From Nocardia carnea NBRC 14403 (lineage in GTDB: Bacteria > Actinomycetota > Actinomycetes > Mycobacteriales > Mycobacteriaceae): a DNA stretch of 64,000 nt. The position numbers and the translations under genes are program-made. Shown in pieces: positions 8,085 to 16,485 of the stretch. How positions within the stretch are numbered: position 1 is the stretch's first letter; every line of letters begins with the position of its first letter. The stretch is from NCBI RefSeq assembly GCF_000308515.1, contig NZ_BAFV01000121.1, positions 1 to 64,000 of the forward strand, read 5' to 3'. The notes under the pieces are model-generated. The model had not been told where the DNA came from, ran no database searches, and saw only the letters and a list, made by a program, of their open reading frames with translations.

Positions 8085-8852
8085 TCACCACGGCAAAGGG
8101 CCGTCCTCTGCGAAGAATCCGCCGGTCGGCCCGTCGGCGCCGAGCGTCGCCAGGCGTACGAGGATCGTGGCGCCCTGGGCCGGTGTCAGGAATCCGGTGT
8201 GGTTGTTGCTGTCGGTATCCACGTAGCCGGGTGCCACGGCGTTGACCAGGACGCCGTCCTTCCGCAACTCGTTCGCGTAGTTCACGGTCAGCGCGTTGAG
8301 TGCAGTCTTCGACGGTGAATACGCCGCCGAAGGTAGCAACCCGGCGAAGGGGCCGTCGGGGTCGCCGATGAGGGCCAGTGAGCCGGCGTGACTGCCGACA
8401 TTGACGATGCGCGCCGCCTGCGACCGTCGCAGCAGCGGGAGGAATGCGTTGGTCACCGAGATCACGCCGAAGACGTTGGTCTCGAAGACCGCCCGGACCA
8501 TATCGAGGTCCACGGTGCTCGGGAGCTGGTCGTAGGCCTTGTCGGGGTCGACCTGCTGATAGCTGGTCATACCGGCGTTGTTGATCAGAATATCGAGACG
8601 CCCGAATTGTTCCGCTACGTGTTCCGAGGCTTTCCTGGTAGTGGCCGGGTCTGTGACATCCAAGGTGATCGCCTGCGCGTCGCCCCCCGATTCGCGGATT
8701 GCGGCGGCGGTCGACTCGCCGCGTTCCAGGTCCCGGGCGCCGACCAGGACGGTACTGCCATGCACCGCGAGCAGTTCGGCCGCCGCGCGGCCGATCCCCT
8801 TGTTGGCGCCGGTGACGAGTGCGATCTTGCCGGTGGTGTGATGGTTGTCCAT
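8085..8852 (-). CDS. Short-chain dehydrogenase/reductase
   Basis: 255 aa classical SDR with TGANKGIG (cofactor binding, about residue 14), NNAG (about 93) and catalytic YSPSK (about 178). It would oxidise or reduce a carbonyl/alcohol with NAD(P). Start at 8852 behind GAGGAC. It is divergent from an ECF41 sigma factor gene. In the ECF41 group the sigma gene typically sits beside a carboxymuconolactone decarboxylase, oxidoreductase or epimerase gene that it controls, so this SDR is probably the target. Confidence 0.9.
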   Translation of the reverse strand: MDNHHTTGKIALVTGANKGIGRAAAELLAVHGSTVLVGARDLERGESTAAAIRESGGDAQAITLDVTDPATTRKASEHVAEQFGRLDILINNAGMTSYQQVDPDKAYDQLPSTVDLDMVRAVFETNVFGVISVTNAFLPLLRRSQAARIVNVGSHAGSLALIGDPDGPFAGLLPSAAYSPSKTALNALTVNYANELRKDGVLVNAVAPGYVDTDSNNHTGFLTPAQGATILVRLATLGADGPTGGFFAEDGPLPW

Positions 8853-8906
8853 GGTGTCCTCACTTGGGTCGCTGTGCGCAGAACGACCACAAGATGCCGA
8901 CGACCC

Positions 8907-8926
8907 CTGCACTTGTGACAGTGCAG
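8907..8926. promoter_or_regulatory. Inverted repeat with ECF41-like -35 on the minus strand
   Basis: CTGCAC (8907-8912) and GTGCAG (8921-8926) flank TTGTGACA. Read on the minus strand the centre is TGTCACA, the ECF41 -35 word, pointing toward the SDR gene. The nearest CGTC on that strand is only 11 nt away (8902-8899), too close for a normal -10, so the exact SDR promoter is uncertain. Confidence 0.4.
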
Positions 8927-8954
8927 TGGTGTGTTGTGAACCACAGCCTGTAGG

Positions 8955-8981
8955 TGTCACAGGTGTCGATCGGCCGGCGTC
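8955..8981 (+). promoter_or_regulatory. Probable ECF41 autoregulated promoter of the sigma factor gene
   Basis: TGTCACA (8955-8961) is followed after exactly 16 nt by CGTC (8978-8981), matching the known ECF41 promoter (-35 TGTCACA, -10 CGTC). It lies 43 bp before the start codon of the ECF41 gene, indicating autoregulation. Confidence 0.75.
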
Positions 8982-9023
8982 CCGTGTGTGTTCCCCGGAG
9001 GCGAAGCACAGACAGGAGTGACC

Positions 9024-9914
9024 ATGAACGAGCGCACGGACCCGGCCACCGAGACCTTTATCGCCCACCGCAACCTGCTTTTCACGGTTGCCTACGAAAT
9101 GCTGGGCTCGGCCGCCGACGCAGAGGACGTGCTGCAGGAGACGTGGCTGAAATGGGTCGGAGTCGATCACGCTACGGTGCGGGACCCGCGCGCGTACCTG
9201 GTGCGGATCACGACCCGCCAGGCGCTGAGCAGACTGCGTACCCTCGGCCGGCGGCGGGAGTCCTACCTCGGCCCGTGGCTACCGGAACCACTGCTGACAA
9301 CTCCCGACGTCGCCGAGGACGTCGAATTGGCCGAGAACATGTCGATGGCGATGCTGTTGGTACTGGAAACCCTCGCACCCACCGAACGAGCGGTATTCGT
9401 GCTGCGCGAAGTGTTCGATCTGGGATACGACGAGATCGCCGAGGCCGTGGACAAGACCCCCGCCGCGGTCCGCCAGATCGCCCATCGGGCGCGCGCCCAC
9501 GTGGCTGCCCGCCGGCCCCGGGGAATCGTGTCCCCGAACGAAACCCGCGATGCGCTCGCAGCCTTCCAGTGCGCGATCGAAACCGGGAATCTACAGGGAC
9601 TGTTGGACCTACTCGCCCCGGACGTGGTGCTACTGGGTGACGGCGGGGGAGTGAAGGAGGCGGCCCCGCAACCGATCGTGGGGGCCGAGGCGGTAGCGCG
9701 GCTGCTGACGCACGGCCTGCCACGGTTCGGCGATGCGCTCACCGCCGAACCGGTGCATATCAACGGCTCTCCGGCCCTGATCGTCCGATCCAGCGGGCAA
9801 ATCGACGATGTCGTGGCGATGCGAATCGACGACGGCAGGGTGTCCGGACTCTACATCGTGCGCAATCCGGACAAGCTGTCCCGGGTGCAGGAGTCGACCT
9901 CGTTGAGCCGGTGA
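9024..9914 (+). CDS. ECF41-group RNA polymerase sigma factor (SigJ-like)
   Basis: 296 aa. Sigma region 2 spans about residues 12-75 (AYEMLGSAADAEDVLQETWLKW) and region 4 about 112-160 (LAPTERAVFVLREVF, then AVRQIAHRARAHV). A fused SnoaL-like C-terminal domain covers about 172-290. The three hallmark motifs of ECF41 are all present: WLPEP at 85-89, DGGG at 206-209 and NPDKL at 281-285. In this group the fused domain replaces a separate anti-sigma factor and tunes activity. AGGAG lies 6 nt before ATG 9024. A matching ECF41 promoter lies upstream. Confidence 0.93.
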   Translation: MNERTDPATETFIAHRNLLFTVAYEMLGSAADAEDVLQETWLKWVGVDHATVRDPRAYLVRITTRQALSRLRTLGRRRESYLGPWLPEPLLTTPDVAEDVELAENMSMAMLLVLETLAPTERAVFVLREVFDLGYDEIAEAVDKTPAAVRQIAHRARAHVAARRPRGIVSPNETRDALAAFQCAIETGNLQGLLDLLAPDVVLLGDGGGVKEAAPQPIVGAEAVARLLTHGLPRFGDALTAEPVHINGSPALIVRSSGQIDDVVAMRIDDGRVSGLYIVRNPDKLSRVQESTSLSR

Positions 9915-10147
9915 GTTCCTCGCTGGTCGCCGGCCGCTGTGCCGCGGCGGCCGGGCAATCCGGCCGGATACCCCGTTTCGACTCCGCACCTGGGGCGCGG
10001 CCGTTCGCGGTTCGACAGTGCACGCACCGCTACACCGGCCTCGGCCGGCCACCATGCGTAGCCCGGCCTACACCCGGCTGCCGTGCCGGGGTCGACCATC
10101 GGATGTGCCGACGGTCCGGTGTTCCTTCGCGGTTATCGTCGCAGTAG

Positions 10148-10369
10148 TTACGGTTTCGCGCTCGGGTGGCTCGGCTCGGGCAGCGTGGTGATCGCATGTA
10201 CCGGGCAATCGAGCAGGGCGCGGGTCACCGCGGGCTCGTCGGTGGGGGCGATGGCCGGGTCGCCGGCGAGGGAGGCGTAACCCCAGTCGTCGAGGGGGAA
10301 ATGTTCGGGGGCGTGTTTGGCGCAGATACCGAAACCGTCGCACAGTGTGCGGTCCAGTTTGATCTTCAC
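10148..10369 (-). CDS. Ferredoxin, [3Fe-4S] type
   Basis: 73 aa. Three cluster cysteines are visible: C10 and C16 in CDGFGIC and C55 in DCPVHAI, the C-x5-C...CP pattern of P450-partner [3Fe-4S] ferredoxins. The GTG start overlaps the stop of the NuoF-like gene upstream (GTGA), so the two are translationally coupled and probably work as a reductase-ferredoxin pair delivering electrons to P450s, of which three lie within 26 kb. Confidence 0.9.
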   Translation of the reverse strand: MKIKLDRTLCDGFGICAKHAPEHFPLDDWGYASLAGDPAIAPTDEPAVTRALLDCPVHAITTLPEPSHPSAKP

Positions 10370-11694
10370 AGCAGCGCCTCCGTTTCCACTCGGTAGGGGG
10401 CTCGGTCGGTGGCGGGGATACCCGGGCAGTCCGGGCAGTTGTTGCCGAGATGTGCGGCGATCTCCTGCGGGAAGCGGTCCAGCAGACTGGCCGCGGTATT
10501 GCAGGCGGCATCGAGGGTGCCGCAGGCGCCCCGGCCGCGCAGGACGGTCGACCAGCGGCGCAGGCGGTCGAGGTCGTCTTCGGCGGCGCGCCCTTCGGCC
10601 AGTGCCGTGGTGGCGGCGGCCATGGCAGCGGTGCCGTTGAAACAGGAACCGCACTGTCCGGCGTTCTCGCGGTCGAAGTAGTTCAGGACCGCTGCCGCGA
10701 CGGCGACCGGGCATTCCTCGGTGAGGACGGCAAGGGCGCCGCAGCCCAGACCGGAACCGGCGCGGCGCAGGGTTTCGTGATCGAGGGTCAGGCCGGTGAA
10801 CGTGCGATCGAGCAGGCCGGTGAAGTATCCGCCGACCAGGGCCCCGCGCACCGAATCGGCCGGGATGCCGTGCAGAGTGAGCAGATCGGTGACGGGCAGA
10901 CCGTAGGGAAGCTCGTACAGGACCGGTGCCCGGTGCGCGGCGGTGACGGTGGCCAGGAAGGTGCCGGGAGAGAGCGCGGTGCCCGCGGCGCGGTACGCGT
11001 CGGCGCCCCAGCGGTCCAGGAAGGGCAGGTTGGCGAGGGTTTCGACATTGCTCACCAGTGTGGGCAACCCGGCGACACCGGCCTCGTAGGGCCGTGGGGG
11101 TTTGTCGGTGGGTACGGCGCGACCGCCGTTGATCGCCTGCACCGCGGCGGTTTCCTCACCGGCGACGTACCCGGGATCGACCCGGACGACGCCGAGTTCC
11201 GGGCCACCGGGCACCGTGCCGCCGAGCTCGTCGAGTGCCGCGACCACCGATCGTTCGGATTCCGGATCCGATACGTAGATATACCCGTGCCGGGCGCTCA
11301 CCAGCGCGGCGGCCAGCCGTATTCCGTCGAGCACCAGATGTGGCCGGTTGCGTAGCAGCCAGCGGTCTTTGAAGGAGGCGGGTTCGCCCTCCTCGCCGTT
11401 GGCGACGACGACGGTTTCGGTCCAGCCGGCGGGCGCGCCCGCCCGGGCCGGGCTTGCGGCGCGCACACTGTTCACCTTCACCGCGAACGGGAACCCGGCG
11501 CCACCGCGCCCCCGCAAACCGCTGCGTTCGACGGCATCGGCCAGCGCGGTGACCGCGCCGATCGGCCGGTAACCTCCGCTGTCGCGGTATTCGTAGGCGG
11601 TCTCGACCCCGCCGCCGAGCCGCAGCAGCCGCGGCTCGCTACCAGGGTACGGGACCACCGCCAGGCCCCCGGCCGACGAGAAGGTGTGCTGCAT
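10366..11694 (-). CDS. NuoF-like NADH:flavin/iron-sulfur oxidoreductase
   Basis: 442 aa, homologous to the FMN/NADH-binding subunit of complex I but standing alone. The NADH/FMN part has GLRGRGGAGFPFAVK (about residue 60) and ANGEEGEPASFKDR. A SLBB-like region follows, then a C-terminal [4Fe-4S] domain with CGSCFNGTAAM and GACGTLDAACNTA and a short CPDCPG tail. With no other Nuo subunits nearby and a coupled ferredoxin gene downstream, it most likely passes electrons from NADH to that ferredoxin. Start ATG 11694 is the only good candidate and is preceded by AGGAGGC. Confidence 0.87.
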   Translation of the reverse strand: MQHTFSSAGGLAVVPYPGSEPRLLRLGGGVETAYEYRDSGGYRPIGAVTALADAVERSGLRGRGGAGFPFAVKVNSVRAASPARAGAPAGWTETVVVANGEEGEPASFKDRWLLRNRPHLVLDGIRLAAALVSARHGYIYVSDPESERSVVAALDELGGTVPGGPELGVVRVDPGYVAGEETAAVQAINGGRAVPTDKPPRPYEAGVAGLPTLVSNVETLANLPFLDRWGADAYRAAGTALSPGTFLATVTAAHRAPVLYELPYGLPVTDLLTLHGIPADSVRGALVGGYFTGLLDRTFTGLTLDHETLRRAGSGLGCGALAVLTEECPVAVAAAVLNYFDRENAGQCGSCFNGTAAMAAATTALAEGRAAEDDLDRLRRWSTVLRGRGACGTLDAACNTAASLLDRFPQEIAAHLGNNCPDCPGIPATDRAPYRVETEALL

Positions 11695-12058
11695 CGTGCC
11701 TCCTGAGTGGGCGCGGCCGCCGGGCCGCCCGTATCGTGCTTACCTCCGCAGTCGCGGCTGCTGTACGCGGCGGCCGGTCGATGACCCGCCCACCGGCCGT
11801 GCACGCCGATGAGGGACGCGCACCAGTCGACGGAGCCCTCGGCGCACCTCCGTGCCGGCGGTTTCTGTGCGCGCCGTTCGGCGGACGGGCCGCCCACCGA
11901 ACGGTGGTGCCGTGCGTCCGTTGCCGCTGTCCGCGTGAGGAGCAGGTGGCCCGCCGCGCCCACCGACCGGTGTGGCCTTCCGTGCACCGCCGCACTCCTT
12001 GCAGCCGTGCAAGTTCAGTGCTGGTCCGGACGCGGACGCGCCCGTTAGGCTCGTCGGC
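11695..12058. other. Divergent intergenic region, no gene seen
   Basis: 364 bp between the NuoF-like gene (leftward) and the unknown gene at 12059 (rightward). No convincing coding frame. The right end holds TAGGCT (12046-12051) 7 nt before the ATG, a plausible -10 box of a leaderless transcript. No strong palindrome was found. Confidence 0.5.
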
Positions 12059-12532
12059 ATGCGAACTGCGGTGTTGCGGGTGAATGTCGATCCGGCCGGG
12101 GAACTCACCGGCGAATCGCTGGCCCGCGGTATGGCCGAACTGGCCACCACACTCGTCGAAACCGGGGGCGAAGTCCTGGAGAAGGATCTCGGTGCGGTCC
12201 CGCGGTCGCGGCGCGTGGTGCAGGTGCTGCTCGATACCGCGGACGCGGCGGCGGATACGGCGCGGGCGGTCGAAATCTGTGCCCGGGTATTCGGTACCGA
12301 ACCGGTTGCGGGTGTTGTCACCTATGTCAGCCGCGGTACCGACGCCGACGCGTACGGGGTGCTGGCAGGGTTCGGGCTCACCGGAGAGATCATCCGAATG
12401 CCCGGCACCGAGGGTTACGACATCCTGCAGGTGCGCTTGCGTGAAGCCGATCTCGAGCGGGTCCCGGAGAGCCGGATCCACACCGCGCTGGAAGCCTCGA
12501 CCAATTGTGAGGTCCGGATCAGCACGGTGTGA
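12059..12532 (+). CDS. Conserved-looking protein of unknown function
   Basis: 157 aa with no family I recognise. It reads as a globular alpha/beta protein (MRTAVLRVNVDPAGELTGES, GGEVLEKDLGAVPRSRRVVQ, GYDILQVRLREADLERVPES) with no membrane segment, signal peptide or cysteine pattern. The ATG at 12059 has no Shine-Dalgarno but a TAGGCT box 7 nt upstream, which suggests a leaderless mRNA. It is convergent with the alpha/beta hydrolase gene, 17 bp away. Confidence 0.75.
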   Translation: MRTAVLRVNVDPAGELTGESLARGMAELATTLVETGGEVLEKDLGAVPRSRRVVQVLLDTADAAADTARAVEICARVFGTEPVAGVVTYVSRGTDADAYGVLAGFGLTGEIIRMPGTEGYDILQVRLREADLERVPESRIHTALEASTNCEVRISTV

Positions 12533-12549
12533 CGCCACGGGGCACCGGA

Positions 12550-13419
12550 TCATCGGTCGCCCAAGAATTTCAGGATCTCCGGGGCGGCCAGCACCCAGGT
12601 GTCGAACATGTTGTACTGCTTCGCTCGGCCCTGTGCGCGGTCCTCTATGGCGCGTTCCCAGGCGTCCTCGGGCCACGGCGGGTCGATCAGCGTCGAGCCT
12701 TCGATCAGGCAGTGCACCTCGAGCGAGGTGCGCTTCGGGTGGTCCATATCCTTCGCGCCGCCGCGGATGATCAGGGTGGGTACCTGGATCCGTTCGAACA
12801 TCTCGTCGTCCACGCCGGGAATCGTCTGGCCCGGTTTCGGTACGTAGGCGTTGAGCCAGCGCAGCGAGAGTTTCACGAACTCGCCGGAGTCCAGGGCGCG
12901 CAACCGCTGTTCGTTGTCCGGGTTCTCCGCGATCAGCTCCTGCCATTCCTTCATCCGCAACAGGCCCTCGGTACCCAGCGCCCGCACGGTCTGCAGGCTG
13001 GGCAGGACGTAGTAGGCGCCGAGGTTGAAGGTGCCGTAGACCCCGCCGACGATATTCCACAGCACGAGATCGGTGACCAGCTCCGGATACAGCATCGTGG
13101 TGAGCATCGAATCCCGCGCCCCACCCGACCCCCCGGCCAGGATCACCGGGCCCGTCCCCAGTTCGGTCAGCAGTCCGTGCAGGGTTTCGGCGCGCATATG
13201 CGATTCGGTCTGCCCGTAGAACTGCACATCCGAGGCACCGCAGTTGGGCCGGTCCCACAGCAGGACTCGGTAACCGCCGGCGACCAAGGCTTCGGCCAGC
13301 GGTCGCAGTCCCGGTATTTCCTTGCTGTAGCGGCCACCGGGCGTGAGCACGATCAGATTCCCGGTGTCCCCGAGGATCTCGTAGACCACCTTGCCGCCGT
13401 TCACTGTTACCGCGGGCAT
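12550..13419 (-). CDS. Alpha/beta hydrolase
   Basis: 289 aa alpha/beta-hydrolase fold. The nucleophile elbow GGSGG (ILAGGSGGARD, about residue 104) and an oxyanion-side LTPGGRYSKE are clear. The expected GH motif near the C-terminus is missing (the area reads STLIDPPWPEDAW), so the catalytic His is unclear. AGGAG lies 6 nt before ATG 13419. Last gene of the leftward catabolic train, 92 bp after the Rieske gene, with a hairpin in the gap. Confidence 0.85.
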   Translation of the reverse strand: MPAVTVNGGKVVYEILGDTGNLIVLTPGGRYSKEIPGLRPLAEALVAGGYRVLLWDRPNCGASDVQFYGQTESHMRAETLHGLLTELGTGPVILAGGSGGARDSMLTTMLYPELVTDLVLWNIVGGVYGTFNLGAYYVLPSLQTVRALGTEGLLRMKEWQELIAENPDNEQRLRALDSGEFVKLSLRWLNAYVPKPGQTIPGVDDEMFERIQVPTLIIRGGAKDMDHPKRTSLEVHCLIEGSTLIDPPWPEDAWERAIEDRAQGRAKQYNMFDTWVLAAPEILKFLGDR

Positions 13420-13469
13420 AGCACACTCCTGCCAAGGGTTCGGGGAGCCGCCCGGGGCGGAAACTCCCG

Positions 13470-13495
13470 CGGCCCGCCGTATGAGCGGCGGGCCG
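13470..13495. terminator. Intercistronic hairpin between Rieske and hydrolase genes
   Basis: Perfect 10-bp stem (CGGCCCGCCG 13470-13479 with CGGCGGGCCG 13486-13495), 6-nt loop. It lies just after the Rieske stop on the minus strand. It could reduce expression of the hydrolase gene relative to the upstream genes or protect the mRNA end. Confidence 0.45.
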
Positions 13496-13511
13496 GGATC
13501 TGCTGTTCGGG

Positions 13512-14174
13512 TCAGGCGGTGACCAGTACGTCGTCGCCGACGACCCGCACCGGGTAGGTGCGGATACTCCATTCGGGTTTCACCGCGGTGGTACCGGTGG
13601 CGAGCTCGAACCCCCACTGATGCCACGGGCAGTAGATGAACTCGTTGTCCCGCACCATCACCGAATCACCGGGCACCGATTCGTCCACCACTGTGCGGCC
13701 GCGCGCGCGGCCGGAGCACAGCGGGCCGCCTTCGTGCGGGCAGTAGTTGGCGATGGCGTAGAAGGATCCGTTGACGTTGTAGACGCCCACTCCGTGCCGT
13801 CCGATAGGTACCACTTTCGACGATCCGGGCGGGATCTCGTCCACGGTGGCGACGATATGCTCCCGTCCCTGGGCCAGCCGCGACCGGACTCCGGGCGCCG
13901 GTGCGGAACTGCCGCCGCGCGCCTCGGGGCTGCTGCCGGCAACCGTTGCCGGGTCGATGGGCGTCCCACCGGAAGGGTCGGCGGAGGTGCCCGATCGGTC
14001 TCCGGGAGACCCGCCGTCCGGTGCCGGAGCGGAGCCGGCGAGCTCGGCGGCAGGGGAGGCCGCTGATCGCGTCGCGGAGCTGCCGGATTTCTCCCCGGAC
14101 GAGGCGTTGCTCCGGGGTGTTGCCGGTGAGCTCGAGCCCGGCGACCGCACGAGAGGTTCGCTTCCGTCCGACAT
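13512..14174 (-). CDS. Rieske [2Fe-2S] protein with low-complexity N-terminal extension
   Basis: 220 aa. The C-terminal 110 residues form a Rieske domain with both cluster motifs: CPHEGGPLC (about residue 148) and CPWHQWG (about 187). The first 95 residues are almost only Ser, Pro, Gly, Ala and Asp and look disordered, which is unusual for small ferredoxin-type Rieske proteins. No oxygenase catalytic domain is present, so it is an electron carrier or accessory subunit. Its ATG overlaps the TGA of the amidohydrolase upstream, so the two are coupled. A later start is possible but none has a better RBS. Confidence 0.88.
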   Translation of the reverse strand: MSDGSEPLVRSPGSSSPATPRSNASSGEKSGSSATRSAASPAAELAGSAPAPDGGSPGDRSGTSADPSGGTPIDPATVAGSSPEARGGSSAPAPGVRSRLAQGREHIVATVDEIPPGSSKVVPIGRHGVGVYNVNGSFYAIANYCPHEGGPLCSGRARGRTVVDESVPGDSVMVRDNEFIYCPWHQWGFELATGTTAVKPEWSIRTYPVRVVGDDVLVTA

Positions 14175-15319
14175 CAGTGCACCCGTACCTGTCCGGGCAG
14201 CGCCGGTACGGTTTCCGGCAGGTGGTAGGTCTCGATACCGTTGCGGAACATCACCTTTTCGCGGGCCGCGGTCGGGAGATGCTTCACCAGCCACCGCGGG
14301 TCGTCGAAGGTCCAGTGCGGGTAGTCCGAGGAGTACAGCAGGATTTTGTCCGCCTCCATCCATTCGAACGCCCGGGTGAGTTCGGTTTTGTCCTCCGGGT
14401 AGTCCAGCGGCTGGGTGGTGAACTTGATGTGTTCCTTCACGTATTCCGACGGTTTCCGCTTGATCGACATGAACGAGCCGCGAGCCGCGTAGATGGCGTC
14501 CATCCGCCACATCAGCGGCAGGATCCAGGTGAAGGCGTGCTCGACGAACACGATGCGCAGCGCCGGGAACCGGTCGAAGACCCCGTCGAAGATCAGGCTC
14601 ATCACCTGGTTCGCCGCGAGCAGCGAGTAACTCACCATGAAATCGTGGTTGTAGCTGGGGAAACCGACCGGCGGCATGGGCATGGTTTCGAAGGCGCCGC
14701 GGCTGAGATGGCAGCTCACCGGGATATCGTGTTTCACCGCGGCGGCCCAGATCGGGTCGTATCGGGGGTCGCCCCAGGAGGGGCGCGGTTCGGCCTTGAT
14801 CAGAATCTGCGCCATATAAGGGTGCCCGGCCCACTGCTCGATCTCGGCGACCGCAGAGTGCGGTTCCTCGATCGCCACACAGATCGACCCACGCCAGCGC
14901 TGATGCCAATTGTTGTGCGGATCCAGCCACTGCGCGTTCAGCCAGCCGTTGACCCCGGTGGCCATGGCGGCGGTGGCTTCGGGCAGCCGGGCCGCCACCA
15001 CGGTGGGTTCGAGGATCACGATATCGGAGCCGGCATCCATGATGAGCTGGCGGAACGCCATATCCGGGTCGCTGCCGGGGAATTCACCGTCCGCGGGGAA
15101 TGTGTCGACCCGCATGGCCTTCGCATGTGCGTAATCGGGTGCGTCGTAGACGATGGTGTCGCCGACCCGGCGACTGAGAAAGTACGAACTGCGCCACGGT
15201 TCCGGAATATGTTCCACCAGATCGCCCCGCCGGGGGACCGGATGGACATCGGAATCGACGACGCGTACCGGCACCAGTTCCGTGGAAGGAACCCGTGCCC
15301 TGTCCTGTGCCATGGTCAT
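14174..15319 (-). CDS. Amidohydrolase family protein, ACMSD-like (likely catalytic)
   Basis: 381 aa TIM-barrel metal hydrolase/decarboxylase of the amidohydrolase-2 group. Likely metal and active-site motifs are intact: DSDVHP near residue 23, SCHLSRGAF (about 200), VEHAF (about 256) and SSDYPHW (about 333). Family members decarboxylate aromatic or unsaturated acids or hydrolyse ring-derived products. GAGGAGG precedes ATG 15319. It lies 9 bp after a paralogous gene whose motifs are degenerate, so the two probably form a complex. Confidence 0.88.
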   Translation of the reverse strand: MTMAQDRARVPSTELVPVRVVDSDVHPVPRRGDLVEHIPEPWRSSYFLSRRVGDTIVYDAPDYAHAKAMRVDTFPADGEFPGSDPDMAFRQLIMDAGSDIVILEPTVVAARLPEATAAMATGVNGWLNAQWLDPHNNWHQRWRGSICVAIEEPHSAVAEIEQWAGHPYMAQILIKAEPRPSWGDPRYDPIWAAAVKHDIPVSCHLSRGAFETMPMPPVGFPSYNHDFMVSYSLLAANQVMSLIFDGVFDRFPALRIVFVEHAFTWILPLMWRMDAIYAARGSFMSIKRKPSEYVKEHIKFTTQPLDYPEDKTELTRAFEWMEADKILLYSSDYPHWTFDDPRWLVKHLPTAAREKVMFRNGIETYHLPETVPALPGQVRVH

Positions 15320-15328
15320 CGCGCCTCC

Positions 15329-16420
15329 TCAGCCGACCGCCGTCACGGCGTCTACATCGATGCTGTACAGCCGCGCAGCATTTCGCCAGTACAGTTTTTC
15401 GCGCTGTTCGGTGGTCAGCGCGGCCGGTAGAACGTCGGTATCGCCGGAATGCCAGTGCGGATAACTGGATCCGAACATCACCATCTCGTCCTTGCCGGTG
15501 AAGTCGAACCATTCCGCGGCGAAGGGAGCATCACCGGGGCCGTCGATCGTGGCGTGCACGAAATACACATGTCCGGGCAGGTAATCGCTGGGCATCCGGG
15601 GCGCCCACGGGGTCTGTTCCAGGTGGGGCCGGCCGAAGGTGTCCATCCGCCAGGTGAACGGGGTGAGCAGATCGGCGCCGCCGTCGCCCCAGACGAATTT
15701 CAGGTCCGGGTATCGCTCGAAAACGCCCTCGGCGATCATGTTCATCAGGTGATAGATGTAGTTCAGCCCCATGAACCCGTAGTACTGCTCGTAGGTGCGC
15801 GGGTGGCCGGACGGTGTGGGTGGCAGGCCGATACTTTCGCCGGTCTCGATATGGGTGGCTACCGGTAGGTCAGCTGCCGCGGCGGCCTCCCACAGCGGCC
15901 AGAACTGCGGTTTTCCGTACACTTCGCGTGATTGCAGCGGGATACCGAGCTGGACGATGCGGGGGTGATCGCCCAGCCGGTCGATTTCGCGCAGTGCGCC
16001 GCTGATGTCCTCGGGGTTGACGCGCAGGGTGCCGCGGAAGCGCTCGTGATAGGTGCCGCTGTCGAGCCAGCGCGACACCATCATGTCGTTGTGGGCGGAC
16101 AGTACCGCCGTGGTGAGGTGCCGGTCGGGCAGGATGCCCCGGGTCATCGGATGCAGGACGGCCACATCGACACCGCGTTCCCCGAACAACTGCTGCCCCA
16201 CGAACTCCGGGTCCGAACCCGGGTATCCCTTGTGCGGCCCGCGGGCGCCGGCGACGTATTCGCCACCGGGCGCGCCGTACCAATCCATCTCCGGGTCGGG
16301 GATTCCGCGGCTCTTGAACGGCTCGCGCAGATGGTCGCGCATATCGTCGTTCGAGCGGAAGAAAATATGCACGCTGGTATCGATCACCGGGGTGCGGGTG
16401 CCGTCGGGCAGATCCTTCAT
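15329..16420 (-). CDS. Amidohydrolase family protein, possibly non-catalytic partner
   Basis: 363 aa, same fold as the next gene. The motif positions are altered: DTSVH instead of DSDVH, GDGGAD instead of VEHAF, and GSSYPHW instead of SSDYPHW, so the key Asp before YPH is Ser. ATHIETGES keeps the central His. This suggests a structural or regulatory partner of the downstream amidohydrolase, or a changed metal site. Start ATG 16420. It is the third gene of the leftward train, after the P450. Confidence 0.85.
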   Translation of the reverse strand: MKDLPDGTRTPVIDTSVHIFFRSNDDMRDHLREPFKSRGIPDPEMDWYGAPGGEYVAGARGPHKGYPGSDPEFVGQQLFGERGVDVAVLHPMTRGILPDRHLTTAVLSAHNDMMVSRWLDSGTYHERFRGTLRVNPEDISGALREIDRLGDHPRIVQLGIPLQSREVYGKPQFWPLWEAAAAADLPVATHIETGESIGLPPTPSGHPRTYEQYYGFMGLNYIYHLMNMIAEGVFERYPDLKFVWGDGGADLLTPFTWRMDTFGRPHLEQTPWAPRMPSDYLPGHVYFVHATIDGPGDAPFAAEWFDFTGKDEMVMFGSSYPHWHSGDTDVLPAALTTEQREKLYWRNAARLYSIDVDAVTAVG

Positions 16421-16485
16421 CGCGGTCCTCGTCGGAAAAGTCGAGAGTGCCGGCCGGACCCCGCGGTACCGGCCGCCACTCGCGG

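Noticed and set aside
8899..8920. Full ECF41 promoter for the SDR on the minus strand
   Set aside because: The TGTCACA word is present but the CGTC is 11 nt away rather than about 16, so the complete promoter is not supported.
9915..10147. Possible gene between the sigma factor and ferredoxin genes
   Set aside because: Short frames have no RBS or recognisable sequence; the region is a 233-bp convergent gap.
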